Of a stretch of 64,000 nucleotides of DNA, positions 53,181-62,347 are shown in pieces; position 1 is the stretch's first letter, and each line of letters opens with the position of its first letter. This DNA comes from Aureivirga marina (lineage in GTDB: Bacteria > Bacteroidota > Bacteroidia > Flavobacteriales > Flavobacteriaceae): the NCBI RefSeq assembly GCF_015767265.1, contig NZ_JADPIB010000009.1, positions 108,316 to 172,315 of the forward strand, in the 5' to 3' direction. The notes under the pieces are model-generated. The model ran no database searches, was not told the DNA's origin, and saw nothing but the letters and a program-made list of their open reading frames with translations. Both the position numbers and the translations under genes were made by a program.

Positions 53181-54587
53181 TTAATAGTTATGTCTCTGTT
53201 GTTGAGTGGAATAACTCTTTGAAGTAGTAAAATCAAGAAACTGAACTTGTTTATTTCCATCAATTTGATAAGTTTCAGTTAAGTTTTCACCATTTCTACC
53301 TTTTACATTTACTTTAATTGTATTCATTCCTTTTTGAAGTGGTATTCGAACATAATAAATAGAATTAGGTAAAGATTGCCAATTTCGAGTATCTGCTTTT
53401 TCAGTTAAAGCATTGAAAATACCTAATACAGCCCCAATATCTCTATTTTGATTTCGAACTGTATATTCAGTTGTTTTTTTCACAGCCAAACGCAAAGCAG
53501 CTTTTCCAATTTCACGAAGCATTCTATCTTTTAAAGTTTGAAAAGCGATAACATTAAAATCTTCTGCTTTTTCAAAGGTGTAATTATGCAAACCTTCTTC
53601 AGCATTTCCACTTGTATAAACTGGTTTTCTTTCTACATATTTTGGAATTGCCATATTGAATGTTTCAAAATCGGAAAATCGACCAGAACGATTATTATCA
53701 GGAAGAGGAACAGGAAGAATTAAATCAAAATCTTCATTTACAATAGAAACAACTCCACCTTGACCTTTTACAAATGAAAAATTAATAAATGTTTGATCTT
53801 TATAAGGAACCAATCCGTTATCCCAAAAAATTATTAATTCTCCTCCTGTATTTTGTGGTTTTTCATATCGTAAATTAAATTTCTTCTCATATTTTAAGGC
53901 TTCTTCTGTAAAACCTAAAATATGTGCTGTTCGAATTACGTCTTTTTTTAATTGTTCTGGAAGTTTTACACCAAAATAAGTTCCACCATTTTTTTCATAA
54001 AGCTCTACAGCATTTCGATACGAAATAAAAGCATCGTTTATATTTCCTGTAGATTCATATAACATTCCTTGAAAATTTAAAGCAAAAGCATCTGTTGTAT
54101 AGCGATTTTTCTTTCCTGCGGGATATTTATCATTTATTTGTTGTAATTGTAAATTCAACCTTTTTAATTCTACAATGGCTTCATCAGGCTGGTTTAAAAA
54201 AGTATAATTTAGAGCTTTATAATAATGAATCATTACTTTTTCAAAATCTTCTGGAACAAAATCTTTTGTTTCAGGATTTGTTAATAAAGCCAAAGCTTCT
54301 TCACCAACATTTTTTTGATAATCTTCAATTGCATAATCTGCTTTATTGAAATACTCATTACTTTTTTTATATTGATGTAAATCATGAGCAACAGTCCCTT
54401 TTTCCATGTAATATAAAAGCTGATTTCTTTTCTTCTTTAAAAATTTATTCTTTTCAATTTCTTTATCAGCCAAATTATACTGTCCGTTGTTTAAAGCACT
54501 TTGATAAGAAGCACTTTTTTCATGATAAGAAGTACAACTTACCAAAAACAAAAAACAAAGACTAAAGCTATAGTACAAATATTTCAT
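53181..54587 (-). CDS. COG3014-like TPR lipoprotein
   Basis: 468 aa. SPII signal (YSFSLCFLFLVSC, lipid Cys18). Residues 20-215 are helical, TPR-like (SALNNGQYNLADKEIEKNKF, MIHYYKALNYTFLNQPDEAI, NFQGMLYESTGNINDAFISY). The second half is a beta domain with GELIIFWDNGLVPYKDQTF and AFQTLKDRMLREIGKAALRL. Matches the COG3014 uncharacterised family that is often near LpoB-like genes. Outer-membrane lipoprotein, role in envelope maintenance inferred from linkage only. Confidence 0.82.
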   Translation of the reverse strand: MKYLYYSFSLCFLFLVSCTSYHEKSASYQSALNNGQYNLADKEIEKNKFLKKKRNQLLYYMEKGTVAHDLHQYKKSNEYFNKADYAIEDYQKNVGEEALALLTNPETKDFVPEDFEKVMIHYYKALNYTFLNQPDEAIVELKRLNLQLQQINDKYPAGKKNRYTTDAFALNFQGMLYESTGNINDAFISYRNAVELYEKNGGTYFGVKLPEQLKKDVIRTAHILGFTEEALKYEKKFNLRYEKPQNTGGELIIFWDNGLVPYKDQTFINFSFVKGQGGVVSIVNEDFDLILPVPLPDNNRSGRFSDFETFNMAIPKYVERKPVYTSGNAEEGLHNYTFEKAEDFNVIAFQTLKDRMLREIGKAALRLAVKKTTEYTVRNQNRDIGAVLGIFNALTEKADTRNWQSLPNSIYYVRIPLQKGMNTIKVNVKGRNGENLTETYQIDGNKQVQFLDFTTSKSYSTQQQRHNY

Positions 54588-54604
54588 CAGGTTACATACT
54601 TTTT

Positions 54605-54633
54605 AAAAAATGCCCTCTAAAAAGAGAGCATTT
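54605..54633 (-). terminator. Weak terminator/attenuator between lpoB-like and COG3014-like genes
   Basis: 11-bp stem with one mismatch (AAATGCCCTCT / AGAGAGCATTT) and T-rich tail on the minus strand. Confidence 0.55.
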
Positions 54634-54686
54634 ATGTAAATTATAATTATAAGAACTGTTTTTGCATTTTTAAATTTATTGACTTT

Positions 54687-55274
54687 TTAGTTTTCAATAA
54701 ACTTTTTAATTTTCTTATCACCAATCCAAACTGTTTCGTTTGTTTCAATATTTGTCAATTCTAAATTGATTTGGTAATAAACAACTTTTTCTTTTTTATG
54801 TGCATCTACAATCGAATTAATTGTTCCTTGTAACATAAAATCTGCTCCAAGTTCTTTTCCGAATTTTTTCACTGTAGAAATAGAAGCATTATTTTGCTGA
54901 TCTGCTCTTTCAGCTCTTAATTCTTCACGGAAAGCTCCACCTTTTACTAATCGAACTCTTCCACTTCTAATAAATGATTGTTCAATGTCTTTAATAAAAG
55001 TTTCAGCATCAATATGTTCATGTGATTTATTTCTTACTAAACCAACAATAACAACAGGCTCTTTACCAAATTTAGTTCTATATCTATCTAACCAAGCTCC
55101 TGATAAAACTTGTTGAATCATATCTTCTGAAACCATTCTTGAATCTGAATCATTCCATCTTCCACTAATATCAATTGTTTGATCTGGACTTACACGTTGT
55201 ATTTTTCTTGAACAAGATTCTAATGAGAATACTATAATAAAGCTTAATGAAGCTAGTAAAATGATTTTTTTCAT
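54687..55274 (-). CDS. LpoB-family penicillin-binding-protein activator lipoprotein
   Basis: 195 aa. SPII signal (SFIIVFSLESC, lipid Cys21), short linker, then the LpoB globular domain: ISGRWNDSDSRMVSEDMIQQ, PVVIVGLVRNKSHEHIDAET, FIRSGRVRLV, GADFMLQGTINSIVDAHKKE and ETVWIGDKKIKKFIEN. In enterobacteria LpoB activates PBP1b from the outer membrane; here the periplasm-spanning linker is short. Middle gene of a three-gene run. Confidence 0.88.
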   Translation of the reverse strand: MKKIILLASLSFIIVFSLESCSRKIQRVSPDQTIDISGRWNDSDSRMVSEDMIQQVLSGAWLDRYRTKFGKEPVVIVGLVRNKSHEHIDAETFIKDIEQSFIRSGRVRLVKGGAFREELRAERADQQNNASISTVKKFGKELGADFMLQGTINSIVDAHKKEKVVYYQINLELTNIETNETVWIGDKKIKKFIEN

Positions 55275-55330
55275 ACTTACTTATCTGTTAATTTTGATAA
55301 ATGAATTTATTTATGTTCGATTTCTATTTT

Positions 55331-55738
55331 TTAATAGCAAAATCCGTAATTAAATGAAAAAGGACTGTAATATCTTCCCCAATTGTTCCAATTATTCCAT
55401 CCCCATCCAAAATTAATTGACGATCTAGGAACATCATAATATTCTACATATCCATTTTTATATTTTTCCATTCGTTCTTCATGTCGCCATTTCAAACGCT
55501 CTGCACGATATCTTTTTTTAAGTGCTTTTAATTCTCTTTTTTCTTCTAAAGGATCAATTGCTTTATAAGTTTGTTGTAATGTCGTTCCTTGTAAAGCAAC
55601 ATATTTTGGCGATTCCTTCATGTATTTTTGTTGACTGATTTGATAGTTTGGATTTTGATCATAATCCAATGCTTCACGATTTTGTTGTGCAAACAAAAAC
55701 GAAGTCATAAAAAGCGCTATTAGTGGTAAAGTTTTCAT
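55331..55738 (-). CDS. Hypothetical secreted protein of the lpoB operon
   Basis: 135 aa. Sec signal (MKTLPLIALFMTSFLFAQ). Central basic helix (LEEKRELKALKKRYRAERLK) and a C-terminal aromatic-Gly segment (SSINFGWGWNNWNNWGRYYS) rich in Trp/Asn. Not recognised. First of three co-directional genes with LpoB-like and COG3014-like products, hence probably an envelope factor. Confidence 0.68.
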   Translation of the reverse strand: MKTLPLIALFMTSFLFAQQNREALDYDQNPNYQISQQKYMKESPKYVALQGTTLQQTYKAIDPLEEKRELKALKKRYRAERLKWRHEERMEKYKNGYVEYYDVPRSSINFGWGWNNWNNWGRYYSPFSFNYGFCY

Positions 55739-55930
55739 AATCTAAATTTACGTTAAATTCCTTTTTAAAAATCCAAATTTTATGCCAATACATTGTTAAA
55801 ACTCAATTAATTTCATTAAAAATGTATTCTTCATTAAATGGATATATTTTATTCAAATTTAATATAAAAAGTGGAGGATTTTTTAAGAAATAAGAATCTA
55901 AGTTTTAAGAAAAAGAATAAATGATTTCCT

Positions 55931-55938
55931 TATTTTTG
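55931..55938 (+). promoter_or_regulatory. -7 box of bioF, directly before the start codon
   Basis: TATTTTTG, ends four bases before the ATG; implies a leaderless mRNA. No clear -33. Confidence 0.5.
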
Positions 55939-55942
55939 CTGC

Positions 55943-57118
55943 ATGAGAGAAATTTCACAAAAATTAACTGATAAATTAGAAAATAGAAAAGAAAATAATG
56001 CTTTTAGAACGCTATCAACAAGTTCTTTTTGTATTGATTTTTCTTCGAATGATTATATCGGTTTTTCAAAGAATAAACGAATTTCAGAAAGAGTTTTAGA
56101 GAAAGTTCATTGTTTTCAAAACATAAATGGAAGTACAGGTTCTCGATTGATTTCTGGAAATAGTTCTTTACATCAAGAATTAGAACAGTATTTAGCAACT
56201 TTTCACCAAACAGAAAGTGCGCTCCTTTTTAACTCTGGTTATGATGCAAATGTTGGATTTTTCTCTTCAATTCCGCAACGTGGCGATACTATTTTATATG
56301 ATGAATTAGTTCATGCATCTATCCGTGATGGAATTCGTCTTTCAAATGCAAATGCTTTTGGATTTAAACATAATGATTTAGAAAGTCTAAAAGTAAAATT
56401 TCAAAGAGCAAAAGGAGATGTTTATGTTGTTGTAGAATCCATTTATTCAATGGACGGAGATGCTGCAAACTTGAGAGAAATTACTGAATTTTGTAATGAA
56501 AATAATTGTTATTTAATCGTTGATGAAGCGCATTCTACAGGGATTTATAGTGAAAATGGAAAAGGTTTTGTTGATTTTCTTGGTTTAAATGATAAAATTT
56601 TTGCTAGAATTCACACTTTTGGTAAAGCAATAGGATGTCATGGAGCAGTTATTTTAGGAACTAAAAATCTTACTGATTTTCTGATAAATTTTTCTCGCTC
56701 TTTTATTTATACAACTGCTATGTCTGCGCATTCTCTTTTGACAATTAAAGAAAGTTTTGAAGAATTAAAAAAGACAACAGCGATTGAGGAATTAAAATAT
56801 AAAATTCAATTTTTTAAAGAAACAATTAAGGAATTTGGATTAGCTTCAAAATTTATCAAAAGTGAAAGTCCAATTCAATGTTGTGTTTTAAGTGGAAATG
56901 ATTTTGTAAAAAATATTGCCAAAAAGCTTCAGGAAAATAGTATAAATGTAAAAGCGATTCTTTCACCAACTGTTCCAAAAGGTGCAGAACGTTTGCGTTT
57001 TTGTATTCATAATTATAATACAAAAGAAGAAATTCAAGAAGCTTGTGCTATTTTAAAGGAAGCAATTTTTGAATTTCAACCAGAAATTTTACTAGAAAAC
57101 TTCGAAACAGTTTCTTAA
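55943..57118 (+). CDS. bioF: 8-amino-7-oxononanoate synthase (BioF-family alpha-oxoamine synthase)
   Basis: 391 aa. Fold-type I PLP enzyme that joins pimeloyl thioester with alanine in biotin synthesis. DFSSNDYIGFSKNKRI, TGSRLISGNSSLHQELEQYL, LLFNSGYDANVGFF, ESIYSMDGDAANLREI, VDEAHSTGIYSENGKG and the Schiff-base Lys in HTFGKAIGCHGAVILG. Glycine C-acetyltransferase (Kbl) and Spt are paralogues; the RLISGNSSLH and the lack of other biotin genes leave some doubt, but BioF is most likely. Confidence 0.85.
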   Translation: MREISQKLTDKLENRKENNAFRTLSTSSFCIDFSSNDYIGFSKNKRISERVLEKVHCFQNINGSTGSRLISGNSSLHQELEQYLATFHQTESALLFNSGYDANVGFFSSIPQRGDTILYDELVHASIRDGIRLSNANAFGFKHNDLESLKVKFQRAKGDVYVVVESIYSMDGDAANLREITEFCNENNCYLIVDEAHSTGIYSENGKGFVDFLGLNDKIFARIHTFGKAIGCHGAVILGTKNLTDFLINFSRSFIYTTAMSAHSLLTIKESFEELKKTTAIEELKYKIQFFKETIKEFGLASKFIKSESPIQCCVLSGNDFVKNIAKKLQENSINVKAILSPTVPKGAERLRFCIHNYNTKEEIQEACAILKEAIFEFQPEILLENFETVS

Positions 57119-57151
57119 AATTCTCGATTTTCTTCTTTTTTCAAAGAAATG

Positions 57152-57159
57152 TATCTTTG
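57152..57159 (+). promoter_or_regulatory. -7 box of mfd
   Basis: TATCTTTG, overlapping an in-frame ATG at 57149. Because the promoter covers that ATG, translation probably starts at the TTG at 57176. Confidence 0.45.
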
Positions 57160-57175
57160 TGGAAAAGCGAATCTT

Positions 57176-60100
57176 TTGAATAAAACAACTATTTCATCCG
57201 TTTATGAAAAATCGCAACAGTTAAAGGAAATTGTTCCGATTTTACTTGAAGAGAAATCAAAGATAGAATTAGAGAATACTGTTAGTTCTTCACTTTCTTA
57301 TATTATTGAGCAACTTTTTAAAAAAACTGAAAATCCTTTTCTTTTAATTTTTAATGATAAGGAAGAAGCAGCTTATTATTTGAACGATTTGGAACAATTA
57401 ATCAATCAAAAAGATGTATTGTTTTATCCAGGTTCATACAGAAGACCTTATCAGATTGAGGAAGTTGATAATGCAAATATTTTGTTACGTACAGAAGTTT
57501 TAAATAGAATAAATTCTAGAAAAAAACCAAGTATTATTGTAACCTATCCAGATGCGATTTTTGAACAAGTTGTTACTAAAAAAGAATTAGAAAATAATAC
57601 ATTAAAACTTAGTACAAACGAAAAAGTAACACTTGATTTTGTAAATGAAGTTCTTTTTGAATACAATTTTAAAAGAGTAGATTTTGTAACAGAACCAGGT
57701 GAGTTTTCAGTTCGTGGAGGAATAATAGATGTTTTTTCTTTTTCAAATGAAGAACCTTATCGTATTGAATTTTTTGATGATGAGATTGAAAGTATCCGTG
57801 TTTTTGATATAGAAACGCAACTTTCTAAAGAGAAAATTTCCAAGATTTTAATAATGCCAAATGTGGAAAATAAAGCGCTTCAAGAAAAGAGAAGTAGTTT
57901 TCTTTCATACATTTCTTCGAAGACAATTTTGCTTTATAAAGATGCCGATTTAATTGCCAATCGTTTAGACAATTTATTTACAAAAGCAGAAGAAGCATTT
58001 GAAAATATTTCTAAAGAAATTAACCATGGAAAACCAGAAGAATTGTTTTGTAATGGTAAATTGATTTTAAATGAATTTGCTAATTTTAGAACAATTTTCA
58101 CTAAAAAAACGGAGAAAAATATACATTTTAATGTAAAATTTAATATAAAACCACAACCAGCTTTTAATAAACATTTTAATTTATTGATTGAAAATTTACA
58201 GAAAAATACTTCGGAAGGAATTAAGAATTATCTTTTTTGTACAAATGAAAAACAAGCACAACGTTTTCAAGATATTTTCAATGATATGGAAGAAGAAGTT
58301 TCCTATGAAACAATTGTTTTTCCGTTGTATCAAGGTTTTGTGGATTTAGATAATAAAATTGCATGTTATACAGATCACCAAATTTTTGAACGTTATCATA
58401 AATTTCAGCTTAAAAATAGTTTTCAGAAAAAACAAGCAATTACTTTAAAAGAACTAAATACACTGGAAATTGGCGATTATGTTACACATATCGATCATGG
58501 AATTGGAAAATTTGGAGGTTTACAAAAAATTGATGTTGAAGGAAAAAAACAGGAAGCAATTAAATTGGTTTATGGAGATAGAGATATTCTTTACATCAGT
58601 ATTCATTCGCTTCATAAAATTTCTAAATTCAATGGAAAAGATGGAAAACCACCAAAAGTTTACAAATTAGGTTCAGGAGCTTGGAAAAAGGTTAAGCAAA
58701 AAACAAAAACTAAAATCAAACATATTGCTTATAATTTAATTGAATTATATGCAAAAAGAAGATTGCAAAAAGGTTTTCAATTTCAACCAGACACATTTAT
58801 GCAACATGAATTGGAAGCTAGTTTTATGTATGAAGATACACCAGATCAATTTAGTGCAACACAAGCTGTAAAAATTGATATGGAAAAAGAAAATCCGATG
58901 GATCGTTTGGTTTGTGGAGATGTTGGTTTTGGAAAAACAGAAGTTGCAATTCGAGCTGCTTTTAAAGCTGTTGACAATGGAAAGCAAGTTGCAATTTTAG
59001 TTCCAACGACAATTTTAGCTTTTCAACATTTTAAAACTTTTACAGAACGATTAAAAGATTTTCCAGTTCGAATAGATTATTTGAATCGTTTTAGATCAAC
59101 AAAACAAAAAAATCAAGTTTTAAAAGAACTTTCAGAAGGAGCAATTGATATTGTAATCGGAACACATCAATTGGTTGGAAAAAATGTTTCTTTTAAAGAT
59201 TTAGGTTTATTAGTTATTGATGAAGAACAAAAATTTGGAGTTGCTGTAAAAGATAAATTAAAAACTGTGAAAGAAAATGTAGATACATTGACTTTAACTG
59301 CAACACCAATTCCAAGAACTTTACAATTTTCATTAATGGCTGCTAGAGATTTATCTGTAATTTCTACACCGCCACCAAATAGACATCCAATTGAAACACA
59401 TTCGATTCGTTTTAATGAAGAAATTATTCGTGATGCTTTGCAATATGAGATTTCTAGAGGAGGACAGGTTTTCTTTATCCATAATCGAATTGAAAATATA
59501 AAAGAAGTTGCAGGAATGTTACAACGTTTACTTCCAGATGCAAAAATTGGAATTGGTCATGGACAAATGGAAGGGAAGAAGCTAGAACAATTGATGCTTT
59601 CTTTTATGAATAATGAATTTGATATTTTAGTTTCAACTACAATAATTGAAAGTGGTTTAGATGTTCCAAATGCAAATACGATTTTTATCAATAATGCAAA
59701 TAATTTTGGACTTTCTGATTTACATCAAATGCGTGGTAGAGTTGGACGTTCAAACAAAAAAGCATTTTGCTATTTTATTACGCCTCCTTATCATATGATG
59801 ACGGATGATGCTAGAAAACGAATGCAAGCTTTGGAAATGTTTTCGGATTTAGGAAGTGGATTCAAAATTGCGATGAAAGATTTAGAAATTCGAGGAGCAG
59901 GAGATTTACTTGGAGGTGAACAAAGTGGATTTATTAATGACATAGGATTTGATACGTATCAGAAAATTTTAAATGAAGCTATTTTAGAATTAAAAGAAAA
60001 TGAATTTAAAGATTTATATGCTTCTGAAGAAACAGAGAAAGTATACGTAAGAGAGATTCAAATTGATACAGATTTTGAAATGCTTTTCCCTGATGATTAT

Positions 60101-60511
60101 ATTAATGTGATTGCAGAAAGATTACGATTGTATAATGAATTAGACGCTTTAAATAAAGAAGAAGATTTAGTTGCTTATCAAACTCGATTAGAAGATCGAT
60201 TTGGAGAATTACCTTCTCAAGCGGAAGATCTATTAAATATGGTTCGTATAAAATGGATTGCAAAAGATTTAGGATTTGAAAAAATTATCATGAAAAAAGG
60301 AAAATTCATTGGATATTTTGTATCAGATCAACAATCAGATTACTATCAATCGGAAATATTTACAAAAATCTTACAATTTGTTCAGATGAATCCTACTGCT
60401 TGTAAAATGAAAGAAAAACAAACAAAACAAGGATTAAGATTGTTATTAACCTTTGAAAATGTAACGGATGTAAATAAAGCGTTGGAAAAAATTAAATCTA
60501 TTTCTAAATAA
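57176..60511 (+). CDS. mfd: Transcription-repair coupling factor
   Basis: 1111 aa from the TTG at 57176 (MNKTTISSVYEKS, the usual start pattern for Flavobacteria Mfd); the ATG at 57149 would add nine residues but lies over a -7 box. UvrB-homology region (FYPGSYRRPYQIEEVDNANI, ITYPDAIFEQ-type), the RNA-polymerase-interacting CarD/RID domain (LEIGDYVTHIDHGIGKFGGL), RecG-like motor with Walker A VCGDVGFGKTEVAIRA (about 577), DEEQ-type box VIDEEQKFGVAVKD, TATPIPRTLQFSL, and the TRG/C-terminal domain. Removes stalled RNA polymerase and recruits the excision machinery. Confidence 0.95.
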   Translation: MNKTTISSVYEKSQQLKEIVPILLEEKSKIELENTVSSSLSYIIEQLFKKTENPFLLIFNDKEEAAYYLNDLEQLINQKDVLFYPGSYRRPYQIEEVDNANILLRTEVLNRINSRKKPSIIVTYPDAIFEQVVTKKELENNTLKLSTNEKVTLDFVNEVLFEYNFKRVDFVTEPGEFSVRGGIIDVFSFSNEEPYRIEFFDDEIESIRVFDIETQLSKEKISKILIMPNVENKALQEKRSSFLSYISSKTILLYKDADLIANRLDNLFTKAEEAFENISKEINHGKPEELFCNGKLILNEFANFRTIFTKKTEKNIHFNVKFNIKPQPAFNKHFNLLIENLQKNTSEGIKNYLFCTNEKQAQRFQDIFNDMEEEVSYETIVFPLYQGFVDLDNKIACYTDHQIFERYHKFQLKNSFQKKQAITLKELNTLEIGDYVTHIDHGIGKFGGLQKIDVEGKKQEAIKLVYGDRDILYISIHSLHKISKFNGKDGKPPKVYKLGSGAWKKVKQKTKTKIKHIAYNLIELYAKRRLQKGFQFQPDTFMQHELEASFMYEDTPDQFSATQAVKIDMEKENPMDRLVCGDVGFGKTEVAIRAAFKAVDNGKQVAILVPTTILAFQHFKTFTERLKDFPVRIDYLNRFRSTKQKNQVLKELSEGAIDIVIGTHQLVGKNVSFKDLGLLVIDEEQKFGVAVKDKLKTVKENVDTLTLTATPIPRTLQFSLMAARDLSVISTPPPNRHPIETHSIRFNEEIIRDALQYEISRGGQVFFIHNRIENIKEVAGMLQRLLPDAKIGIGHGQMEGKKLEQLMLSFMNNEFDILVSTTIIESGLDVPNANTIFINNANNFGLSDLHQMRGRVGRSNKKAFCYFITPPYHMMTDDARKRMQALEMFSDLGSGFKIAMKDLEIRGAGDLLGGEQSGFINDIGFDTYQKILNEAILELKENEFKDLYASEETEKVYVREIQIDTDFEMLFPDDYINVIAERLRLYNELDALNKEEDLVAYQTRLEDRFGELPSQAEDLLNMVRIKWIAKDLGFEKIIMKKGKFIGYFVSDQQSDYYQSEIFTKILQFVQMNPTACKMKEKQTKQGLRLLLTFENVTDVNKALEKIKSISK

Positions 60512-60545
60512 AATTTTTATTGAAAATTAATAAGATTTTTTATAA

Positions 60546-60595
60546 AAAAAAGCTTTATGTTTGTTGATAAATATCAATAGAATGAAGCTTTTTAT
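60546..60595 (+). terminator. Terminator after mfd
   Basis: AAAAAGCTT-AT / AT-AAGCTTTTT stem with an inner TTGATA/TATCAA hairpin; T5 tail. Confidence 0.7.
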
Positions 60596-60698
60596 TATTA
60601 AATTGATATTGTTTTTAAATATAAATTGCATTATTAAAAAGCTACCTTTTAGTGTAGCAACAAGTTTTCTTATAAATACTAATTTTGAAATAAATTGA
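60582..60698 (+). CDS. Possible 38-aa peptide gene just upstream of the ThiF-like gene
   Basis: ATG at 60582 opens a 38-codon frame (MKLFIIKLILFLNINCIIKK to NTNFEIN) ending in TGA five bases before the ATG of the ThiF-like gene. Hydrophobic N-terminal half, C-terminal Asn. It overlaps the mfd terminator at its start and a -7 box (60680-60687) near its end, so it may simply be untranslated. Flagged because MccB-type ThiF relatives act on short peptides; no other evidence. Confidence 0.2.
   Translation: MKLFIIKLILFLNINCIIKKLPFSVATSFLINTNFEIN
60680..60687 (+). promoter_or_regulatory. -7 box of the ThiF-like gene, with an inverted repeat upstream
   Basis: TAATTTTG, 16 bases before the ATG at 60704. 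A GCTAC / GTAGC inverted repeat (60641-60645 / 60654-60658) lies in the -33 region. Confidence 0.5.
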
Positions 60699-60703
60699 TA
60701 GAA

Positions 60704-61459
60704 ATGGAGAACAGATATAGTAGAAATCGATTATATATATCAGCACAAGAACAAGAAGTGATTAAAAATGTTCCTATTATCTTAGGAGGTGCAGGAATTG
60801 GTAGTGTTATTGCTGAATGTGCCCTTCGTCTTGGATTTGAAAATATTACAATTATTGATGGAGATCAAGTAGAAGAATCAAATATAAATAGACAAAATTA
60901 TACTTTTGAAGATATAACAAAAGATAAAATAAAAGCTTTAGAAAACAGACTGAAATCAATAAATGAAAATGCAAATATTAAGGTACATAATTGTTTTTTA
61001 ACTGAAGAGAATGTAGAATTGTTTATCTTGGGACATAAAATTGCAATTAATGCTTTAGATTTTACTTCTGATGTACCTTTATTATTTGATAAAATTTGCC
61101 AAAAGAATGAAATTCCTGTTTTACATCCATATAATTTAGGCTGGGGAGGATTAGTTACAGTTATTTGTCCAACAGGATTGTCTTTAGAAGTTTTAGAAAA
61201 AGAAACTAATAAATTTACAGAATTAGATGTTGTAGAATATGCAACAGGTTATTCGAAATTTTGGGGAACACCACATGCATGGATAGATGAAATTGTAGAT
61301 AAGTATAAAAAAGAAAATGGAAGCTTACCGCCTCCACAATTATCTATCGCCTCATGGATTTTAGCTGGAATTTGTACACATTTACTGTTTAATATTGCTA
61401 CAGAAAAAGAATATAAAAAATTTCCAGAATTTTATCTTTCAACGATTTTAAACAATTAG
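60704..61459 (+). CDS. ThiF/E1-family adenylating enzyme
   Basis: 251 aa from the ATG at 60704 (an upstream TTG adds three codons). Canonical E1/MoeB/ThiF Rossmann core: MENRYSRN at the start, dinucleotide-type loop LGGAGIGS (about 27-34), IDGDQVEESNINRQ with Asp54 and the NRQ motif (62-64), Lys at 73 and Asp119 in NALDFTSD. The C-terminal half is shorter than MoeB, without CxxC zinc knuckles. The family adenylates a C-terminal carboxylate of a small protein or peptide; no ubiquitin-like, MoaD or ThiS gene lies beside it. Convergent and overlapping by four bases with a PAS-LuxR-type regulator gene. Substrate unknown. Confidence 0.85.
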   Translation: MENRYSRNRLYISAQEQEVIKNVPIILGGAGIGSVIAECALRLGFENITIIDGDQVEESNINRQNYTFEDITKDKIKALENRLKSINENANIKVHNCFLTEENVELFILGHKIAINALDFTSDVPLLFDKICQKNEIPVLHPYNLGWGGLVTVICPTGLSLEVLEKETNKFTELDVVEYATGYSKFWGTPHAWIDEIVDKYKKENGSLPPPQLSIASWILAGICTHLLFNIATEKEYKKFPEFYLSTILNN

Positions 61460-62214
61460 ATTAATCTATTATTTGTGGCATAAGCAATTGCCTCAGAAAT
61501 ATTAATTACTTCTAATTTTTCAAATAATTTTCTTCTATGAAATTTTACAGTATCAGGAGATACAAAAATTGCTTGTGCAATTTCATTAATTGTATAACCT
61601 CGAGTAGAATATTGTAAAATTTCTTTTTCTCTGTTAGATAATTTTATCTTTTCAGTTGCTTTCCAGTATTCACCTTCTAAATCATATTTATAAACTTTAT
61701 TATCTCCTTTTTTATAAATTTTAATATTTCCAGAATTTTGTTCTGCTGAAAGAGAAATAATACATAATGCCTTCCATATTTTCCCTTCTTTAGTCAGGAA
61801 AAGCGGTGTTAATTTTTGATTGATTAAAATAATTTTTCCTTCTTGATTTTTTATATGAAAATCATACGAAATTGTATGTTCTTTTCTTTCTTCAAGTGGA
61901 ATTTTATCATAGAATTCAAAACCAACAGTATTAATTTTAAGAAGTAATTCTAAGTCTGAAGGAATTACATATTTAAAATAAAAAGCATATCCCATTTTTT
62001 TGACTTCCTCAGAAGTATGACCACATAAAAAAAGCGAATTGTCAGAGACATATTCAAAACCTTTCTTTTGGTAGTCAATTAAATAAATACTTTTATATGT
62101 GGTTCTGGCAAAAGCTTTTACAGCTTCCAAATAATTAGAAGTCTGCGAATATTCATCATTAGAAACCTTATCAACGGTGTTTCTAAATGAGAAAAAATTA
62201 TTGATTTCAGCCAT
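61456..62214 (-). CDS. PAS-domain LuxR-type transcriptional regulator
   Basis: 252 aa, ATG start. N-terminal PAS-like sensor (about residues 40-157: YKSIYLIDYQKKGFEYVSDN, CGHTSEEVKKMGYAFYFKYV, with HTISYDFHIKNQEGKIILIN) and C-terminal LuxR/FixJ helix-turn-helix (191-252): LSNREKEILQYSTRGYTINE, IAQAIFVSPDTVKFHRRKLF. It may sense a diffusible ligand or the acyl product of the next gene. No receiver domain or autoinducer-binding (Autoind_bind) domain, so it differs from true LuxR. Its own promoter (TTG-N20-TATATTTG) lies at 62237-62267. Divergent from the GNAT-like gene. Confidence 0.88.
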   Translation of the reverse strand: MAEINNFFSFRNTVDKVSNDEYSQTSNYLEAVKAFARTTYKSIYLIDYQKKGFEYVSDNSLFLCGHTSEEVKKMGYAFYFKYVIPSDLELLLKINTVGFEFYDKIPLEERKEHTISYDFHIKNQEGKIILINQKLTPLFLTKEGKIWKALCIISLSAEQNSGNIKIYKKGDNKVYKYDLEGEYWKATEKIKLSNREKEILQYSTRGYTINEIAQAIFVSPDTVKFHRRKLFEKLEVINISEAIAYATNNRLI

Positions 62215-62236
62215 AGCAAAGAGTTATATATGTAAC

Positions 62237-62267
62237 CAAATATATCTTTTTTTTTAACAGTATGCAA
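62237..62267 (-). promoter_or_regulatory. Promoter of the PAS-LuxR gene
   Basis: Minus-strand TTG (62267-62265), 20-base spacer, TATATTTG (62244-62237), 22 bases before the ATG. Confidence 0.75.
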
Positions 62268-62312
62268 TAGAATATTTGTTTTAAGAAATATTTAATAAAA
62301 ATTAAAAATAAC

Positions 62313-62326
62313 TACACAATTGTGTA
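62313..62326. promoter_or_regulatory. Perfect 14-bp palindrome, candidate LuxR-type operator
   Basis: TACACAATTGTGTA, centred 58 bases before the ATG of the GNAT-like gene. A TTG within it (62320-62322) is 19 bases from a weak -7 (TACCTAAA, 62342-62349), so an activator bound here would touch the -33 element. Confidence 0.5.
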
Positions 62327-62347
62327 ATGAAACATCTCTTATACCTA

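Noticed and set aside
53054..53263. 69-aa frame between the MBOAT and COG3014-like genes
   Set aside because: It overlaps the terminator at 53113-53150 and the 3' end of the real lipoprotein gene in another frame.
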